Source: a bacterium D16-36
GTDB taxonomy: Bacteria > Bacillota > Clostridia > Lachnospirales > Lachnospiraceae
Direction of reading: 5' to 3'
DNA length: 64,000 nt
Assembly (NCBI GenBank): GCA_003611745.1
Contig: RAYF01000019.1
Location: 1-64,000 of the forward strand
In this document: positions 16,983 through 26,649 of the stretch, one piece after another
How the letters are laid out: the number at the start of each line of letters is the position of its first letter
Position numbering within the stretch: position 1 is the first letter of the stretch
The notes under the pieces: generated by a model
Databases searched by the model: none
The model's input: only the letters and a program-made list of their open reading frames with translations
What the model was told of the DNA's origin: nothing
Made by a program: the position numbers and the translations under genes

Positions 16983-17015
16983 CCCCCTCCTGAAAACAAG
17001 TTCCAGAAGGGGGAG
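16983..17015 (-). terminator. Terminator downstream of nifJ
   Basis: On the minus strand a GC-rich stem (CCCCCTTCTGGAA against TTCAGGAGGGGG, with small mismatches) is followed by TTTT. It lies about 130 bases after the nifJ stop. Confidence 0.6.
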
Positions 17016-17026
17016 TGTTGTTTGTA

Positions 17027-17129
17027 TTAGGAACTGTATAGAAGTAAAATTACATCTTTGTCCAGAAAATACTTTACTACATGGCATTTTCTAAATTGTA
17101 ATCTATAAATTCTTTTTGTGGCAGTTCCT
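17027..17129. repeat. Imperfect inverted repeat with AGGAACTG ends
   Basis: The segment begins TTAGGAACTG (17027-17036) and ends GCAGTTCCTC (17121-17130), with partial pairing inside. It is the most diverged copy of the dispersed AGGAACTG family seen also near 30939, 32535, 49851 and 51777. Confidence 0.45.
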
Positions 17130-17141
17130 CACTCTAAAAAA

Positions 17142-20100
17142 TTATTTATAAAGTTCTACTAACTTCTGCAGATGCTCATAACGTGCCTTTGCAGCTTCCT
17201 CAGACTCCTTGAAGAGCTTCTCTGCACGCTCTGGGAACGGCTTAATCAGACGGGTATAACGTGCCTCGTTATTCAGGAAGTCCTGATAAGAGCCATCACC
17301 CTCTTTAGATGTCAGGGTAAATGGATTCTTGCCCTCTGCCTTAAGCTGTGGATTGAATGAGAAGAGGTTCCAGTAACCTGCCTTGACAGCCTTCTTCATC
17401 TCATCCTGGCAATGGTTCATGCCGCCCTTAGCGATACCGTGCAGCTCACATGGAGCATAACCGATAATCAGGGAAGGCCCATTATATGCCTCAGCCTCAC
17501 AGATAGCCTTAACTGCCTGTGCAGGGTTTGCGCCAAGAGCAATCTGTGCTACATATACATAGCCATAGCTCATAGCAATCTCTGCAAGGCTCTTCTTGCC
17601 GATTTCCTTACCAGCAGCAGCAAACTGGCATACTTCACCGATATTGGAAGCTTTTGATGCCTGTCCGCCTGTATTAGAATACATCTCTGTATCAAATACC
17701 ATGACATTTACATTCTCGCCGGAAGCAAGTACATGGTCGAGACCGCCAAATCCGATATCATATGCCCAGCCGTCACCACCGAAGATCCATACAGACTTCT
17801 TAGAAAGGTAGTCTTTCTTAGCAAGAACTGCTTTTGACTTCTCGCATCCGCACTTCTCAAGCTCTGCTACCATAGCCTCTGTTGCAGCAGCATTTGCCTT
17901 TGTGTCATCCTTTGTCTCAAGATATTTATCAATAGCAGCCTTCACTTCAGCAGAAGCCTCTGAAGATGCTTTGATTTCCTCAAGCATTTCAATTGCTTGG
18001 TCGCGGAGGTACTTCTGGCCAATATACATACCTAAACCATGCTCTGCGTTATCCTCAAAGAGGGAGTTAGACCATGCCGGGCCCTTTTTGGTATCCTTGT
18101 TTACTGTATATGGTGAAGTAGCTGCTGGGTTACCCCAGATAGAAGAACATCCCGTTGCATTGGAGATGTACATCTGCTCACCAAACAACTGTGTAATCAG
18201 GCGGGCATAAGATGTCTCTGCACAACCTGCGCAGCTTCCTGAGAACTCAAGGAGCGGCTGGTTGAACTGGCTTCCCTTCGGTGTATTGTCAGCAAATCCG
18301 CTGTCTTTCTTTCCAACATTGGCAACTAAGTAATCAAATACTGGCTGCTCTGCTGCCTGTGATTCCTGAGGAACCATCTTGATAGCGCCCTTATCTGCTG
18401 CAGGACATACTGTGATACACTCACCGCATCCCATACAGTCAAGAGGGGATACGCTCATCGTAAACTTAAACTCCCCAGCCTTCGGCTTCGTATCAGACAA
18501 TTTAATATTAGAAGGTGCTGCCTTAACCTCGTCCTCACTCAGTAAGAATGGACGGATTGTAGCATGTGAGCAGACAAATGCACAGTTATTACACTGAACA
18601 CAGCTTTCCGGATCCCATACAGGAACCGTTACGGCTGTACCGCGCTTCTCATATGCAGATGCGCCAACTTCGAACTGGCCATCCGGATTCTCTGCAAACG
18701 CAGATACTGGAAGGCTGTCGCCATCCATCTTAGAGATAGGCTCAAGAAGATCCTTAACCAGCTTAACAACCTCAGGGCGCCCTGTAATCTCCTTAGCAGG
18801 GGCATCCGGCTCCGGATTAGACCATGATGCTGGTATCTCTACCTTGTGCACTGCGTCCACGCCGGCATCAATTGCCTTGTAGTTCATCTCTACGACTGCA
18901 TCACCCTTCTTAGAGTAAGACTTCTTAGCAGCCTGCTTCATGTACTCAACAGCTTCATCAATCGGCATAACATCTGCTAATTTGAAGAATGCAGACTGGA
19001 GGATTGTATTCGTACGCTTGCCCATGCCAATCTCAATTGCCTTATCAATCGCATTGATTGTATAAAGCTGGATATTGTTATCAGCAATATATTTCTTTGC
19101 ATCAGCATTTAATTTGGACTCTAATTCTTCATCAGACCACTGGCAGTTAATCATAAATACTCCGCCCGGCTTAACGTCCTGAACCATCTTAAATCCATTC
19201 ACAACATAAGATGGATTGTGGCATGCCACAAAATCTGCCTGATTGATATAATATGGGCTCTTAATCGGGTTATCACCAAAACGAAGATGGGAGATAGTAA
19301 CACCGCCAGTCTTCTTTGAGTCATACTGGAAATATGCCTGAATAAACTTATCTGTATGGTCACCGATAATCTTTGTAGAGTTCTTGTTAGCGCCAACTGT
19401 ACCGTCTCCGCCAAGACCCCAGAACTTGCACTCTTTTGTGCCCGGTGCAGAAGTAATCGGTGCAGGCTTAACTTCCGGAAGGCTCAGGTTTGTAACGTCA
19501 TCCACGATACCAACCGTAAAGCGAGGCTTTGGATCATCCTTCTCTAACTCTTTGTAGATAGCAAATACAGAAGAAGGCGGTGTATCCTTAGAACCAAGGC
19601 CGTAACGCCCGCCAGTAAGTACAATGTCATTCATACCAGCCTCACGGAGTGTAGCTGCTACATCTAAGTACAATGGATCACCCAGAGAACCAGGCTCTTT
19701 TGTGCGGTCAAGAACCGCAATCTTCTTTGCTGTCTTAGGGATTACCTTTAAGATAGCTTCTGAAGACCATGGACGGTATAAACGAACCTTGATAAGGCCG
19801 ACTTTCTCACCCTTAGCTGTCAGGTAATCAATAACTTCCTCTGCCACATCACAGATAGAACCCATTGCTACAATGACACGGTCTGCATCAGGGGCACCAT
19901 AGTAATTGAACAAATCATAATCTGTCCCTAACTTTTCATTGATTTTCTTCATATACTTCTCAACAACTGCTGGAAGTGCATCATATGCCTTGTTGCAGGC
20001 TTCACGGTGCTGGAAGAATACATCACCGTTCTCGTGGGAACCACGGGATGCCGGATGCTCAGGATTCAGTGCATGCTTGCGGAACTCCTCGACTGCATCC

Positions 20101-20690
20101 ATCGGACACATTTCTTTTAACTCCTCATAATCCCATTTCTCAATCTTCTGAATCTCGTGGGATGTACGGAAACCGTCAAAGAAGTTAATGAAAGGAACCT
20201 TGCCCTCCAATGCTGCTAAATGTGCAACCGGGCTTAAGTCCATAACTTCCTGTGGGTTTGTCTCAGCTAACATTGCAAAACCGGTCTGACGGCATGCATA
20301 AACATCACTGTGATCGCCGAAAATATTTAAAGCATGTGTAGATACAGTACGGGCAGATACATCAAATACACAAGGGAGCTGCTCACCTGCAATCTTGTAC
20401 ATATTCGGGATCATAAGAAGAAGTCCCTGAGATGCAGTAAATGTAGTAGTAAGGGCACCTGCTGCGAGGGAACCATGAACAGTACCTGCTGCACCTGCCT
20501 CTGACTCCATTTCTACTACTTTAACCGTGCTGCCAAAAATGTTCTTCTGACCTGCTGCTGACCACATATCTACGGAATCAGCCATTGGGCTTGAAGGTGT
20601 GATCGGATAGATACCAGCTACTTCTGTGTAAGCATACGCCACATGAGCTGCGGCTGTGTTTCCATCCATTGATTGTTTAGCTCTAGCCAT
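17142..20690 (-). CDS. nifJ: Pyruvate:ferredoxin (flavodoxin) oxidoreductase
   Basis: This cytoplasmic enzyme oxidises pyruvate and CoA to acetyl-CoA and CO2, reducing ferredoxin or flavodoxin. The 1182-residue single chain has all expected domains: the N-terminal thiamine-related domain (GIYPITPSSPMAD), a transketolase-like domain II, the gamma domain, and an 8Fe ferredoxin domain with CVQCNNCAFVCSH and CMGCGECITVCPA around residues 690-760. The C-terminal TPP domain has GCSSIWGN, GGDGWAYDIGFGG and the cluster-binding SGSCAGCAETSY. A strong ribosome binding site (AAGGAGGAA) precedes the ATG. A TGCTAAAAT extended -10 lies about 35 bases upstream. It is probably transcribed alone. Confidence 0.98.
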   Translation of the reverse strand: MARAKQSMDGNTAAAHVAYAYTEVAGIYPITPSSPMADSVDMWSAAGQKNIFGSTVKVVEMESEAGAAGTVHGSLAAGALTTTFTASQGLLLMIPNMYKIAGEQLPCVFDVSARTVSTHALNIFGDHSDVYACRQTGFAMLAETNPQEVMDLSPVAHLAALEGKVPFINFFDGFRTSHEIQKIEKWDYEELKEMCPMDAVEEFRKHALNPEHPASRGSHENGDVFFQHREACNKAYDALPAVVEKYMKKINEKLGTDYDLFNYYGAPDADRVIVAMGSICDVAEEVIDYLTAKGEKVGLIKVRLYRPWSSEAILKVIPKTAKKIAVLDRTKEPGSLGDPLYLDVAATLREAGMNDIVLTGGRYGLGSKDTPPSSVFAIYKELEKDDPKPRFTVGIVDDVTNLSLPEVKPAPITSAPGTKECKFWGLGGDGTVGANKNSTKIIGDHTDKFIQAYFQYDSKKTGGVTISHLRFGDNPIKSPYYINQADFVACHNPSYVVNGFKMVQDVKPGGVFMINCQWSDEELESKLNADAKKYIADNNIQLYTINAIDKAIEIGMGKRTNTILQSAFFKLADVMPIDEAVEYMKQAAKKSYSKKGDAVVEMNYKAIDAGVDAVHKVEIPASWSNPEPDAPAKEITGRPEVVKLVKDLLEPISKMDGDSLPVSAFAENPDGQFEVGASAYEKRGTAVTVPVWDPESCVQCNNCAFVCSHATIRPFLLSEDEVKAAPSNIKLSDTKPKAGEFKFTMSVSPLDCMGCGECITVCPAADKGAIKMVPQESQAAEQPVFDYLVANVGKKDSGFADNTPKGSQFNQPLLEFSGSCAGCAETSYARLITQLFGEQMYISNATGCSSIWGNPAATSPYTVNKDTKKGPAWSNSLFEDNAEHGLGMYIGQKYLRDQAIEMLEEIKASSEASAEVKAAIDKYLETKDDTKANAAATEAMVAELEKCGCEKSKAVLAKKDYLSKKSVWIFGGDGWAYDIGFGGLDHVLASGENVNVMVFDTEMYSNTGGQASKASNIGEVCQFAAAGKEIGKKSLAEIAMSYGYVYVAQIALGANPAQAVKAICEAEAYNGPSLIIGYAPCELHGIAKGGMNHCQDEMKKAVKAGYWNLFSFNPQLKAEGKNPFTLTSKEGDGSYQDFLNNEARYTRLIKPFPERAEKLFKESEEAAKARYEHLQKLVELYK

Positions 20691-20880
20691 TTAGTAAATT
20701 CCTCCTTAATTTGAATTCTTGTCAATATTTTAGCACTTACCAGCCAAAAAGTAAAGGAAAGCGGACTAGATATTTCTAATTTCCACTATGTTACAATTGA
20801 ATACCCTGTGCTCTTTTTTATGTCATGGGAAAGCCCTCGCTGTGTGGTGGCCACCAGCGAAGCCGGTACGCTTTTTTATC

Positions 20881-22044
20881 TTACAGCATCGCTTCCGCAA
20901 GCTGTTCCAGCGCTGGGATATCGCTGTCTTTTAAGGTAGAACGGATAGTCACAACCGGCTCTGCGATTTCCACATTTTTCAATGACTCCAAAACTCCCCT
21001 CATAGCCTTTGCGGCTGTAGGCGCCCAGGAGCCATTTTCCAGAATACCGACTTTGCGGTTCTGGTATGCCTTACTCTGCAGATGATGCAGAAAATCCTGC
21101 ATACAAGGGAACACTCCGCCGTCATAGCTGGCTGCTGCCACAATCATACGGTCATATCGGAATGCATCCTCAATCACTTCTGCCATATCCTCCCTTGCCA
21201 AATCACTGACAACTACTTTTTCAGCACCCTTTTCACGAAGGATATCAGCAAGCCTGTTAGCAGCCTCCCCTGTATTTCCATGGATAGATGCATAGGCAAC
21301 CAAAATGCCCTTATCTTCCGGTGCATAACTGCTCCATGTATTGTAGATATCAAGATAATATCCCAGATTCTCTTTTAAAATCGGGCCATGCAGCGGGCAG
21401 ATCGTTGCAATCTCAAGGGAAGAAGCTTTCTTTAAAAGCGTCTGGACAGGAGCGCCGTATTTTCCTACGATATTAAAATAATATCTGCGCGCCTCGCATG
21501 CCCAGTCATCATCCTCTGTCTTAGATAATGCGCCAAACTTACCGAACCCATCCGCAGAGAACAAAATCTTCTCTGTGCTTTCATAAGATACCATTACTTC
21601 CGGCCAGTGTACCATAGGTGCCATCACAAAGGTAAGCGTGTGCTCCCCAAGGGAAAGGGTATCCCCCTCCTTTACAGTCAAAGTATGCCCCTCCAGCGGG
21701 AAATCAAAGAACTGCGGCATCATAGAAAATGTCTTGGCATTTCCAACCAAAGTCACATCCGGAAATAATTCAACAAGCCTTGCAATACTTCCGGCATGGT
21801 CCGGCTCAAGATGCTGCACTACCAGATAATCCACCTTCCGGCCATCCAAAGCATTCAAAAGGTTTGCCTCCCACTCTTCCATTCCGCGCTTGTCCACAGT
21901 ATCCATAACTGCTGTCTTTTCATCCAGAATCACATAAGAATTGTAAGAGACACCCTCCGGCACCACATACTGGCTCTCAAATAAATCAATCGTTGTGTCA
22001 TCCACACCGATATACTTCACTGCATTTGAAATCGTAACATCCAT
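20881..22044 (-). CDS. fprA: Flavodiiron protein (FprA type)
   Basis: A 387-residue A-type flavoprotein that reduces O2 (or NO) in anaerobes. The beta-lactamase-like domain carries the di-iron ligands in HLEPDHAGS (about residue 80) and ICPLHGPIL (about residue 225), with an intervening HWPE motif. The C-terminal flavodoxin domain binds FMN (LVAYASIHGNTGEAANRLAD). Start is the ATG at 22044 behind GGAGGAG. It lies directly upstream of nifJ on the same strand but is separated by about 190 bases with a hairpin, so the two are probably separate transcripts. Its role would be oxygen protection of PFOR and other iron-sulfur enzymes. Confidence 0.93.
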   Translation of the reverse strand: MDVTISNAVKYIGVDDTTIDLFESQYVVPEGVSYNSYVILDEKTAVMDTVDKRGMEEWEANLLNALDGRKVDYLVVQHLEPDHAGSIARLVELFPDVTLVGNAKTFSMMPQFFDFPLEGHTLTVKEGDTLSLGEHTLTFVMAPMVHWPEVMVSYESTEKILFSADGFGKFGALSKTEDDDWACEARRYYFNIVGKYGAPVQTLLKKASSLEIATICPLHGPILKENLGYYLDIYNTWSSYAPEDKGILVAYASIHGNTGEAANRLADILREKGAEKVVVSDLAREDMAEVIEDAFRYDRMIVAAASYDGGVFPCMQDFLHHLQSKAYQNRKVGILENGSWAPTAAKAMRGVLESLKNVEIAEPVVTIRSTLKDSDIPALEQLAEAML

Positions 22045-22188
22045 TATTTTCTCCTCCTTCGGAATTCTTGAATATATTATGTAAAACCGCGCCACATACA
22101 GTTATTGCTGCGTACAGTGCAGTTCCAATTCAACCGGATATCATTTTATCACACAAAAGCCAAAAAAGAAACACCAACTTATCGGGAA

Positions 22189-22448
22189 TATAATATTATC
22201 CCCGGTGTCTTGTTTAGTGCACTCCCAAGGTTATCAGGGATGTAAGATTGTCCTTAACATTTCACTTGCCGCACGCTTCCGCTTGAAGAGCTACGTAATG
22301 GTGCATAGGAATGTAAAAAACACATTCCAAGCACCAACGAGCTCTTGACAGCGGCATCATTGAAATGTTAAGGGCAATCTTACATATCCAGATAATGGCT
22401 GCTGAAAGAGTGCACCAAATTTACGATACCGGGGACAATATTACATTT
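22189..22448. repeat. 260-bp inverted-repeat element
   Basis: The segment pairs with itself from end to end. The outer arms ATAATATTATCCCCGGTGTC and its near-complement lie at 22191-22210 and 22429-22446. A 25-base arm pair (22241-22265 and 22362-22386) matches at 24 positions. An inner hairpin has GGTGC, AGGAATGT and their complements around an A-rich loop near 22311-22335. It has no coding potential. It looks like a miniature inverted-repeat element or a highly structured RNA. Confidence 0.65.
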
Positions 22449-22650
22449 TAGTTGTTAAAACCCATGTTGGACGGGAGGCTGTGGGAAACTTGTAGGGTGG
22501 AATAGTTTGAAGAACTCAAGCCTTTACGTATGTATACTTAGTCTATAAATATCATGTTTATAAGTTACAACTATAGTTTATACCTGCAACTTTTCACAGT
22601 GTACAACTTAAATGCTTATCCTTCCACTCGCCACGGCCAGTGCTAAAGAT

Positions 22651-22896
22651 TTCGAACACACCCCTTTTCAAGGGCATACGGAGACGCCGGTACTTGACTT
22701 GCGTATTTGAAACAGCGGCAGAGGTACGGAGTACCTTCGGGAAACATCAGAAAAAATGCGTCAAGCTTGCTTGTAAGCATTTATTTTGATGCTTTCCGAA
22801 GTGCTGAAAGCACTGCCGCTGTTAAGCAAGTCTATGTACCGCTGCGTTGGAGTCTGAGCGGGAGCGTGCCTTGAAGAAGGAGAATGTGAACGAAAA
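22651..22896. repeat. 246-bp structured inverted-repeat element
   Basis: A second palindromic element in the same gap. The outer stem joins 22651-22700 with 22827-22896 (for example GACTTGC 22697-22703 with GCAAGTC 22827-22833). ACAGCGGCAG 22713-22722 pairs perfectly with 22814-22823. Inside, three hairpins sit side by side: AGGTAC-GGA-GTACCT (22723-22737), a long stem from 22737 to 22801, and GTGCT-GAA-AGCAC (22802-22814). The shape is a four-way junction. No protein is encoded. Confidence 0.65.
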
Positions 22897-22987
22897 AACC
22901 ATTCACATGTGGAGAAATCCCAGCACGTCCGTTTCGCCAACCCGTAACAATAGCCAATCAAAATTGTGAACAGGGAATAACCCGTGA

Positions 22988-23482
22988 TTATCCCCTATGG
23001 AAAAAACTACTCAAGAAAAAAGCTGGATAGTGCCCTTCCAGAAGAAGCACATTCTTCGCCACAAACTGAATCAGGACAATGGCTATCGCCACATAGATAT
23101 ATCCCAGCCTGAAGCGCATAAAGGGAAGCCTTCCTTTTGTCAGAAAATGCAAAGCCCCCCGAACCATATATACAATATAAAGAATCCCCATATACGGTAC
23201 AACAGGGTGCAGCATAAAAGAACGCCCCCACTTTCCCTGCAGAAAATAAAAAAACGCCCTAGTCCCTCCACACCCCGGGCACCAAAGCCCGCTCTGCCTG
23301 TGTATCCAACATTCAAAACGCAGGCTCTCCAAAAAAGAGGGCGCAAAATATCCAATTGCCAGAATAAGAAGGGCAAAAAAACCAAGCACCGCTCCTGCCG
23401 TCCAGACAGCAAACTCTGTTGTCTTCTTTTCAGAAATAAAATAATTGATAACCGTCATTTCCTGTCCATCCCATTCTTTCAT
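22988..23482 (-). CDS. DUF2752 membrane protein
   Basis: A 164-residue protein with about three membrane segments and the family motif LWCPGCGGTRAFFY near residue 70. DUF2752 proteins are small membrane proteins of unknown function, and the CPxCGxTR motif may bind a metal. The start is uncertain. The ATG at 23482 has only a weak GAGAG upstream, and a second ATG lies at 23458. An acylphosphatase gene lies 27 bases upstream on the same strand. Confidence 0.75.
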   Translation of the reverse strand: MKEWDGQEMTVINYFISEKKTTEFAVWTAGAVLGFFALLILAIGYFAPSFLESLRFECWIHRQSGLWCPGCGGTRAFFYFLQGKWGRSFMLHPVVPYMGILYIVYMVRGALHFLTKGRLPFMRFRLGYIYVAIAIVLIQFVAKNVLLLEGHYPAFFLSSFFHRG

Positions 23483-23509
23483 CTGCGCATACTCTCTAAC
23501 CTGCTATTT

Positions 23510-23785
23510 TTAATGGAGAATCCTAAATCCCCGCTCCTCCCCATCCACAGGGATTTCCCGCTCCTCCACTGCGTCAATAACGATATACCTTCCCTGCCCA
23601 AGCAGCGCCTTAAAATCCTGCAATGCATCAGGATGCCCCTGTGCCTGCGCCGCCACGCTGCCGTCATAGCAGTTCTGCACCCAGCCTGTAATCCCAAGCC
23701 GCTGCGCCGTATGGTACGCATGGTACCGGAATCCAACTCCCTGCACCCTTCCGGTAAAACGGTATTCCTTCCGAATCTTCTCCAT
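23510..23785 (-). CDS. Acylphosphatase
   Basis: A 91-residue enzyme that hydrolyses acyl phosphates such as acetyl-phosphate or carbamoyl-phosphate. The catalytic loop GRVQGVGFRYHAYHTAQRLG contains the phosphate-binding Arg, and the downstream catalytic Asn is in GWVQNCYDGSV. Start is the ATG at 23785 behind GGAGGGAGG. Family length is about 90 residues, so the gene is complete. Confidence 0.92.
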   Translation of the reverse strand: MEKIRKEYRFTGRVQGVGFRYHAYHTAQRLGITGWVQNCYDGSVAAQAQGHPDALQDFKALLGQGRYIVIDAVEEREIPVDGEERGFRILH

Positions 23786-23933
23786 AACGGTACCCCTCCC
23801 TCCTTTCTCCCTCAGGATCTGTAGAAAAATTACTGACATGCCACTTTCAGTAGTACCATCATCTCCCTAAAAGCCGATTGTTTCGTCTACGCACTCTCAC
23901 AACCGCCACCTGCATTCGCAATCTACCCCCATA

Positions 23934-25094
23934 TCAGGAGTCACACAGATAATCCTTCATCCCATCCGAATACCACATTTTCCCATCCTTCGTAATAAAC
24001 ACCGCATAAACCCCCTCCAGCGAATTGACATACGTAAGCCCCTTTTCCTTTCCCATCGCAAAACAGGTTGTAGACAGCCCGTCGCCATCTACAGATTCCT
24101 CTGACAAAACCGTTACCCCAAACAAATCATTATCATAAGAATATCCCGTATCCGGATTAAGGATATGGTGGTACATCACTCCATCCTCTGCCTTGATATA
24201 ACGCTCATAGACGCCGGAGGATACCACTGACATATCCCGTACCTCTACTGCAGCCGCTATCTCATTTCTTTCTGCAAACGGCTGCTGGATGCCAACCCGA
24301 AATGCTTCTGTCTCACTCTTTCCGCCAAAACAGAGCACATTGCCGCCCAAATATATAAACGCCCTCCTGACGCCCTGCCCTGCCAGATAGCTTTTTAAGT
24401 CATCCGCAATAAATCCCTTTGCTATTCCGCCCAAATCAATCCCCATTCCCGGCTGCTGAAAACTGAGCTGGTTCCCCTCAAGAGAAACTTTCCGGTAATC
24501 TATAAACGGCAATGCCGCCTTTACCTCCTCTTTATCCGGTATCACCGGGTCTTCCTCCTTAAAATTCCAGATGGAAGTAAGCGGCTCTACTGTAATATCA
24601 AAACTCCCCCCGGAAATTTCACCATACTCCAGCCCCTTTTTTATAATATCACGAAGCATATCCGAAACCGATATCACCATCCTGCCATCTTCTTCTATCT
24701 GGTACGGCAGCGTATTGTTCTCCGGTTTCCTTTCCGCAATGGCGTCACAGACAGCCTTCGCCTCCTTCCCTGTATAAGGAACCCCACACGCTGCATCCAT
24801 GTTCTGGCATACCTGTCCATATATCTGCTCCAGCTCATTTACCTGATAAAGCTCACTCCCCTCCAAAGTCCGGCTAAAAATCCGCTCATACTCTGAACAT
24901 TTTTTAATGCATGAGTCAAGAACCTCCCTGCTTCCTCCCTCGTACAGAGTAATCGTGTACGTCGTATCAAAAGCAAACCCCGTCGTAGTCAGATTCTCCT
25001 CCCCGCCAGCGCGGGAACAGCCCATAAAAAGCCCCACCCAAAGGGACAGCACCAAAGCCATCATAATTCCTTTTCGAAACTTTAATCTATGCAT
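23934..25094 (-). CDS. apbE: FAD:protein FMN transferase lipoprotein (ApbE)
   Basis: A 386-residue secreted lipoprotein: N-terminal signal with lipobox LFMGCS, then the ApbE fold. Recognisable blocks are FDTTYTITLYEG, GSFDITVEPLTSIWNF, GIDLGGIAKGFIADDLKSYL (flavin site) and the C-terminal magnesium region VDGDGLSTTCFAMG. ApbE attaches FMN covalently to flavoproteins outside the cytoplasm, for example Rnf or Nqr subunits or secreted reductases. No such target is encoded in the window. It follows trmD after 86 bases, where rplS is usually found. Confidence 0.93.
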   Translation of the reverse strand: MHRLKFRKGIMMALVLSLWVGLFMGCSRAGGEENLTTTGFAFDTTYTITLYEGGSREVLDSCIKKCSEYERIFSRTLEGSELYQVNELEQIYGQVCQNMDAACGVPYTGKEAKAVCDAIAERKPENNTLPYQIEEDGRMVISVSDMLRDIIKKGLEYGEISGGSFDITVEPLTSIWNFKEEDPVIPDKEEVKAALPFIDYRKVSLEGNQLSFQQPGMGIDLGGIAKGFIADDLKSYLAGQGVRRAFIYLGGNVLCFGGKSETEAFRVGIQQPFAERNEIAAAVEVRDMSVVSSGVYERYIKAEDGVMYHHILNPDTGYSYDNDLFGVTVLSEESVDGDGLSTTCFAMGKEKGLTYVNSLEGVYAVFITKDGKMWYSDGMKDYLCDS

Positions 25095-25180
25095 CTCAAT
25101 CCACTACCTTTCCAGACATAAACAGCCCCGCTTCCAAAGCCCTGCAATAATGCGCCAGCATAAGCCTAGTATACAGTTAT

Positions 25181-25942
25181 TTAGTTGTAGTTCCGAGCCC
25201 CCTCTGCAATACTGCAGACAAACGCCCGCTCCTCCTCAGAAAGGGACGCTTTCTCCAGCAAGTCAGGACGCCTGCTGGCTGTACGTATCAGCGACTGCTC
25301 CCTATACCACTCTGCCAGAAGCTTATGATTCCCTGACAGCAGCACCGGGGGAACACTTTTGCCATTCCATTCCTCCGGCCTTGTATACTGCGGATACTCT
25401 AACAGGTATTCCGAAAACGATTCGGTCTGTGCCGACATATCATTATTCAATACACCGGGCACCAGCCTCGAAATCGTATCCATCATCACAAGCGCCGGCA
25501 GCTCCCCCCCTGTCAGCACATAGTCCCCAATCGAGACATAATCCGTCACAATCTCTTCCAGAACACGTTCATCAATCCCCTCATAATGGCCACATAAAAA
25601 AATAAGGTTATCCTCCTCTGCATATTGCTGTGCCATCTGCTGTGAAAAAACTTTACCCTGTGGGGAAAGATAAATAACTTTTATCTTTTTATCAATTCCA
25701 TTTTCACTGCACTGCGCCATAATATCCAGATAACATCGGTATACAGGCTCTGCCTGCATCACCATGCCTGCACCGCCGCCATACGGATAATCATCCACCC
25801 GGTTATGCTTATTTGCTGCATAATCCCTGATATTGACCGCATGGACACTGATATGCCCTGCCTTCACCGCACGCCCTGTAATGCTGACTGCCATCGCATT
25901 TTCTATCATTTCCGGAAATAAAGTCATTATATGAAAATTCAT
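25181..25942 (-). CDS. trmD: tRNA (guanine37-N1)-methyltransferase
   Basis: This enzyme methylates G37 of tRNAs with SAM and so prevents frameshifting. The 253-residue SPOUT-fold protein begins MNFHIMTLFPEMI and has RDYAANKHNRVDDYPYGGGA and the knot motifs VIYLSPQGKVFSQ and FLCGHYEGIDERV. Start is the ATG at 25942 with GAGG six bases upstream. An in-frame extension to 26008 overlaps a palindromic leader and is not likely to be translated. It follows rimM on the same strand. Confidence 0.95.
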   Translation of the reverse strand: MNFHIMTLFPEMIENAMAVSITGRAVKAGHISVHAVNIRDYAANKHNRVDDYPYGGGAGMVMQAEPVYRCYLDIMAQCSENGIDKKIKVIYLSPQGKVFSQQMAQQYAEEDNLIFLCGHYEGIDERVLEEIVTDYVSIGDYVLTGGELPALVMMDTISRLVPGVLNNDMSAQTESFSEYLLEYPQYTRPEEWNGKSVPPVLLSGNHKLLAEWYREQSLIRTASRRPDLLEKASLSEEERAFVCSIAEGARNYN

Positions 25943-25947
25943 AAAAA

Positions 25948-26038
25948 CCTCATTTCTGCACACGTTCTTTGTGCATAACAAATTTGTGGCAAGTGTGCGC
26001 AGACACAAATTTGCGTGTGAAAAATGTATTTTTCACAC
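25948..26038 (-). repeat. Palindromic leader between rimM and trmD
   Basis: Two hairpins occur in tandem: GTGTGAAAAA/TTTTTCACAC (26015-26038) and AAATTTGTG/CACAAATTT (25980-25988 and 26004-26012) around a GTGCGCAG centre. The segment ends with GCAGAAATGAGG (25948-25959), the same ribosome-binding leader found before three other genes. It may modulate trmD relative to rimM. Confidence 0.55.
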
Positions 26039-26056
26039 TATCCCATCCCTCTCATT

Positions 26057-26563
26057 CTAATCCATAAGACCCGGCAGGATGTGTACCACTATTTTTTTCC
26101 CCTCTACGTCCACATCCTTTACGCAGTCTGGAATAGCAGGAACCAGCACATCCTTTCCCTCATGCCCAATGACATATACCAGATTGGCCCCGGTTTCCAG
26201 CACATCCTTTAAAATGCCAAATTTCTCCCCATCCTCCGTGTAAGCTACCGCCCCGATAATGTCAGCAATATAATACTCATCCTCCTCCAGCGGAACTGCA
26301 TTCTCCCTTGTAACAAATAAATCGCTTCCTTTATATTTCTCAATGTCATTAATATTATCAATGCCCTTAAATTTCACAATCACAAGATTTTTAAAAAAAC
26401 GCACACGCGATATTTCAAGAGGCAGTTTTTCCTTTCCTGTGTCCAAAAGCACCTCCTTCAGCCATTCATAACGCTTAGGGTCGTCCGTAGTAGGAAACAC
26501 CTTAACTTCCCCCCGTATTCCATGCGTATTAGCAATCACTCCAACACGAAACAAATCTTCCAT
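26057..26563 (-). CDS. rimM: 16S rRNA processing protein RimM
   Basis: A 168-residue 30S maturation factor that binds uS19. The N-terminal domain opens [20 protein letters not shown] (family signature). The C-terminal PRC-barrel half contains [17 protein letters not shown] and ends ILPGLMD. Start follows GAGGAAATTTTT. Its place between khpA and trmD is the classic order of the rpsP operon. Confidence 0.95.
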   Translation of the reverse strand: MEDLFRVGVIANTHGIRGEVKVFPTTDDPKRYEWLKEVLLDTGKEKLPLEISRVRFFKNLVIVKFKGIDNINDIEKYKGSDLFVTRENAVPLEEDEYYIADIIGAVAYTEDGEKFGILKDVLETGANLVYVIGHEGKDVLVPAIPDCVKDVDVEGKKIVVHILPGLMD

Positions 26564-26649
26564 AAAAATTTCCTCTTCACCAGCCTGAAATATTCGATAA
26601 GAAAACGCCTATGCCGGCTGGCACAGACGCTTAACGATAATCAGTACAT

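Noticed and set aside
20821-20870. GGTGGCCACC-centred hairpin between nifJ and fprA as a terminator
   Set aside because: The stem TCGCTG/CAGCGA is clear, but no U-tract follows on the minus strand; it was left unassigned.
22761-22961. 66-codon frame inside the structured element
   Set aside because: It lies entirely in the palindromic region, has no ribosome binding site, and is explained by the inverted repeat.
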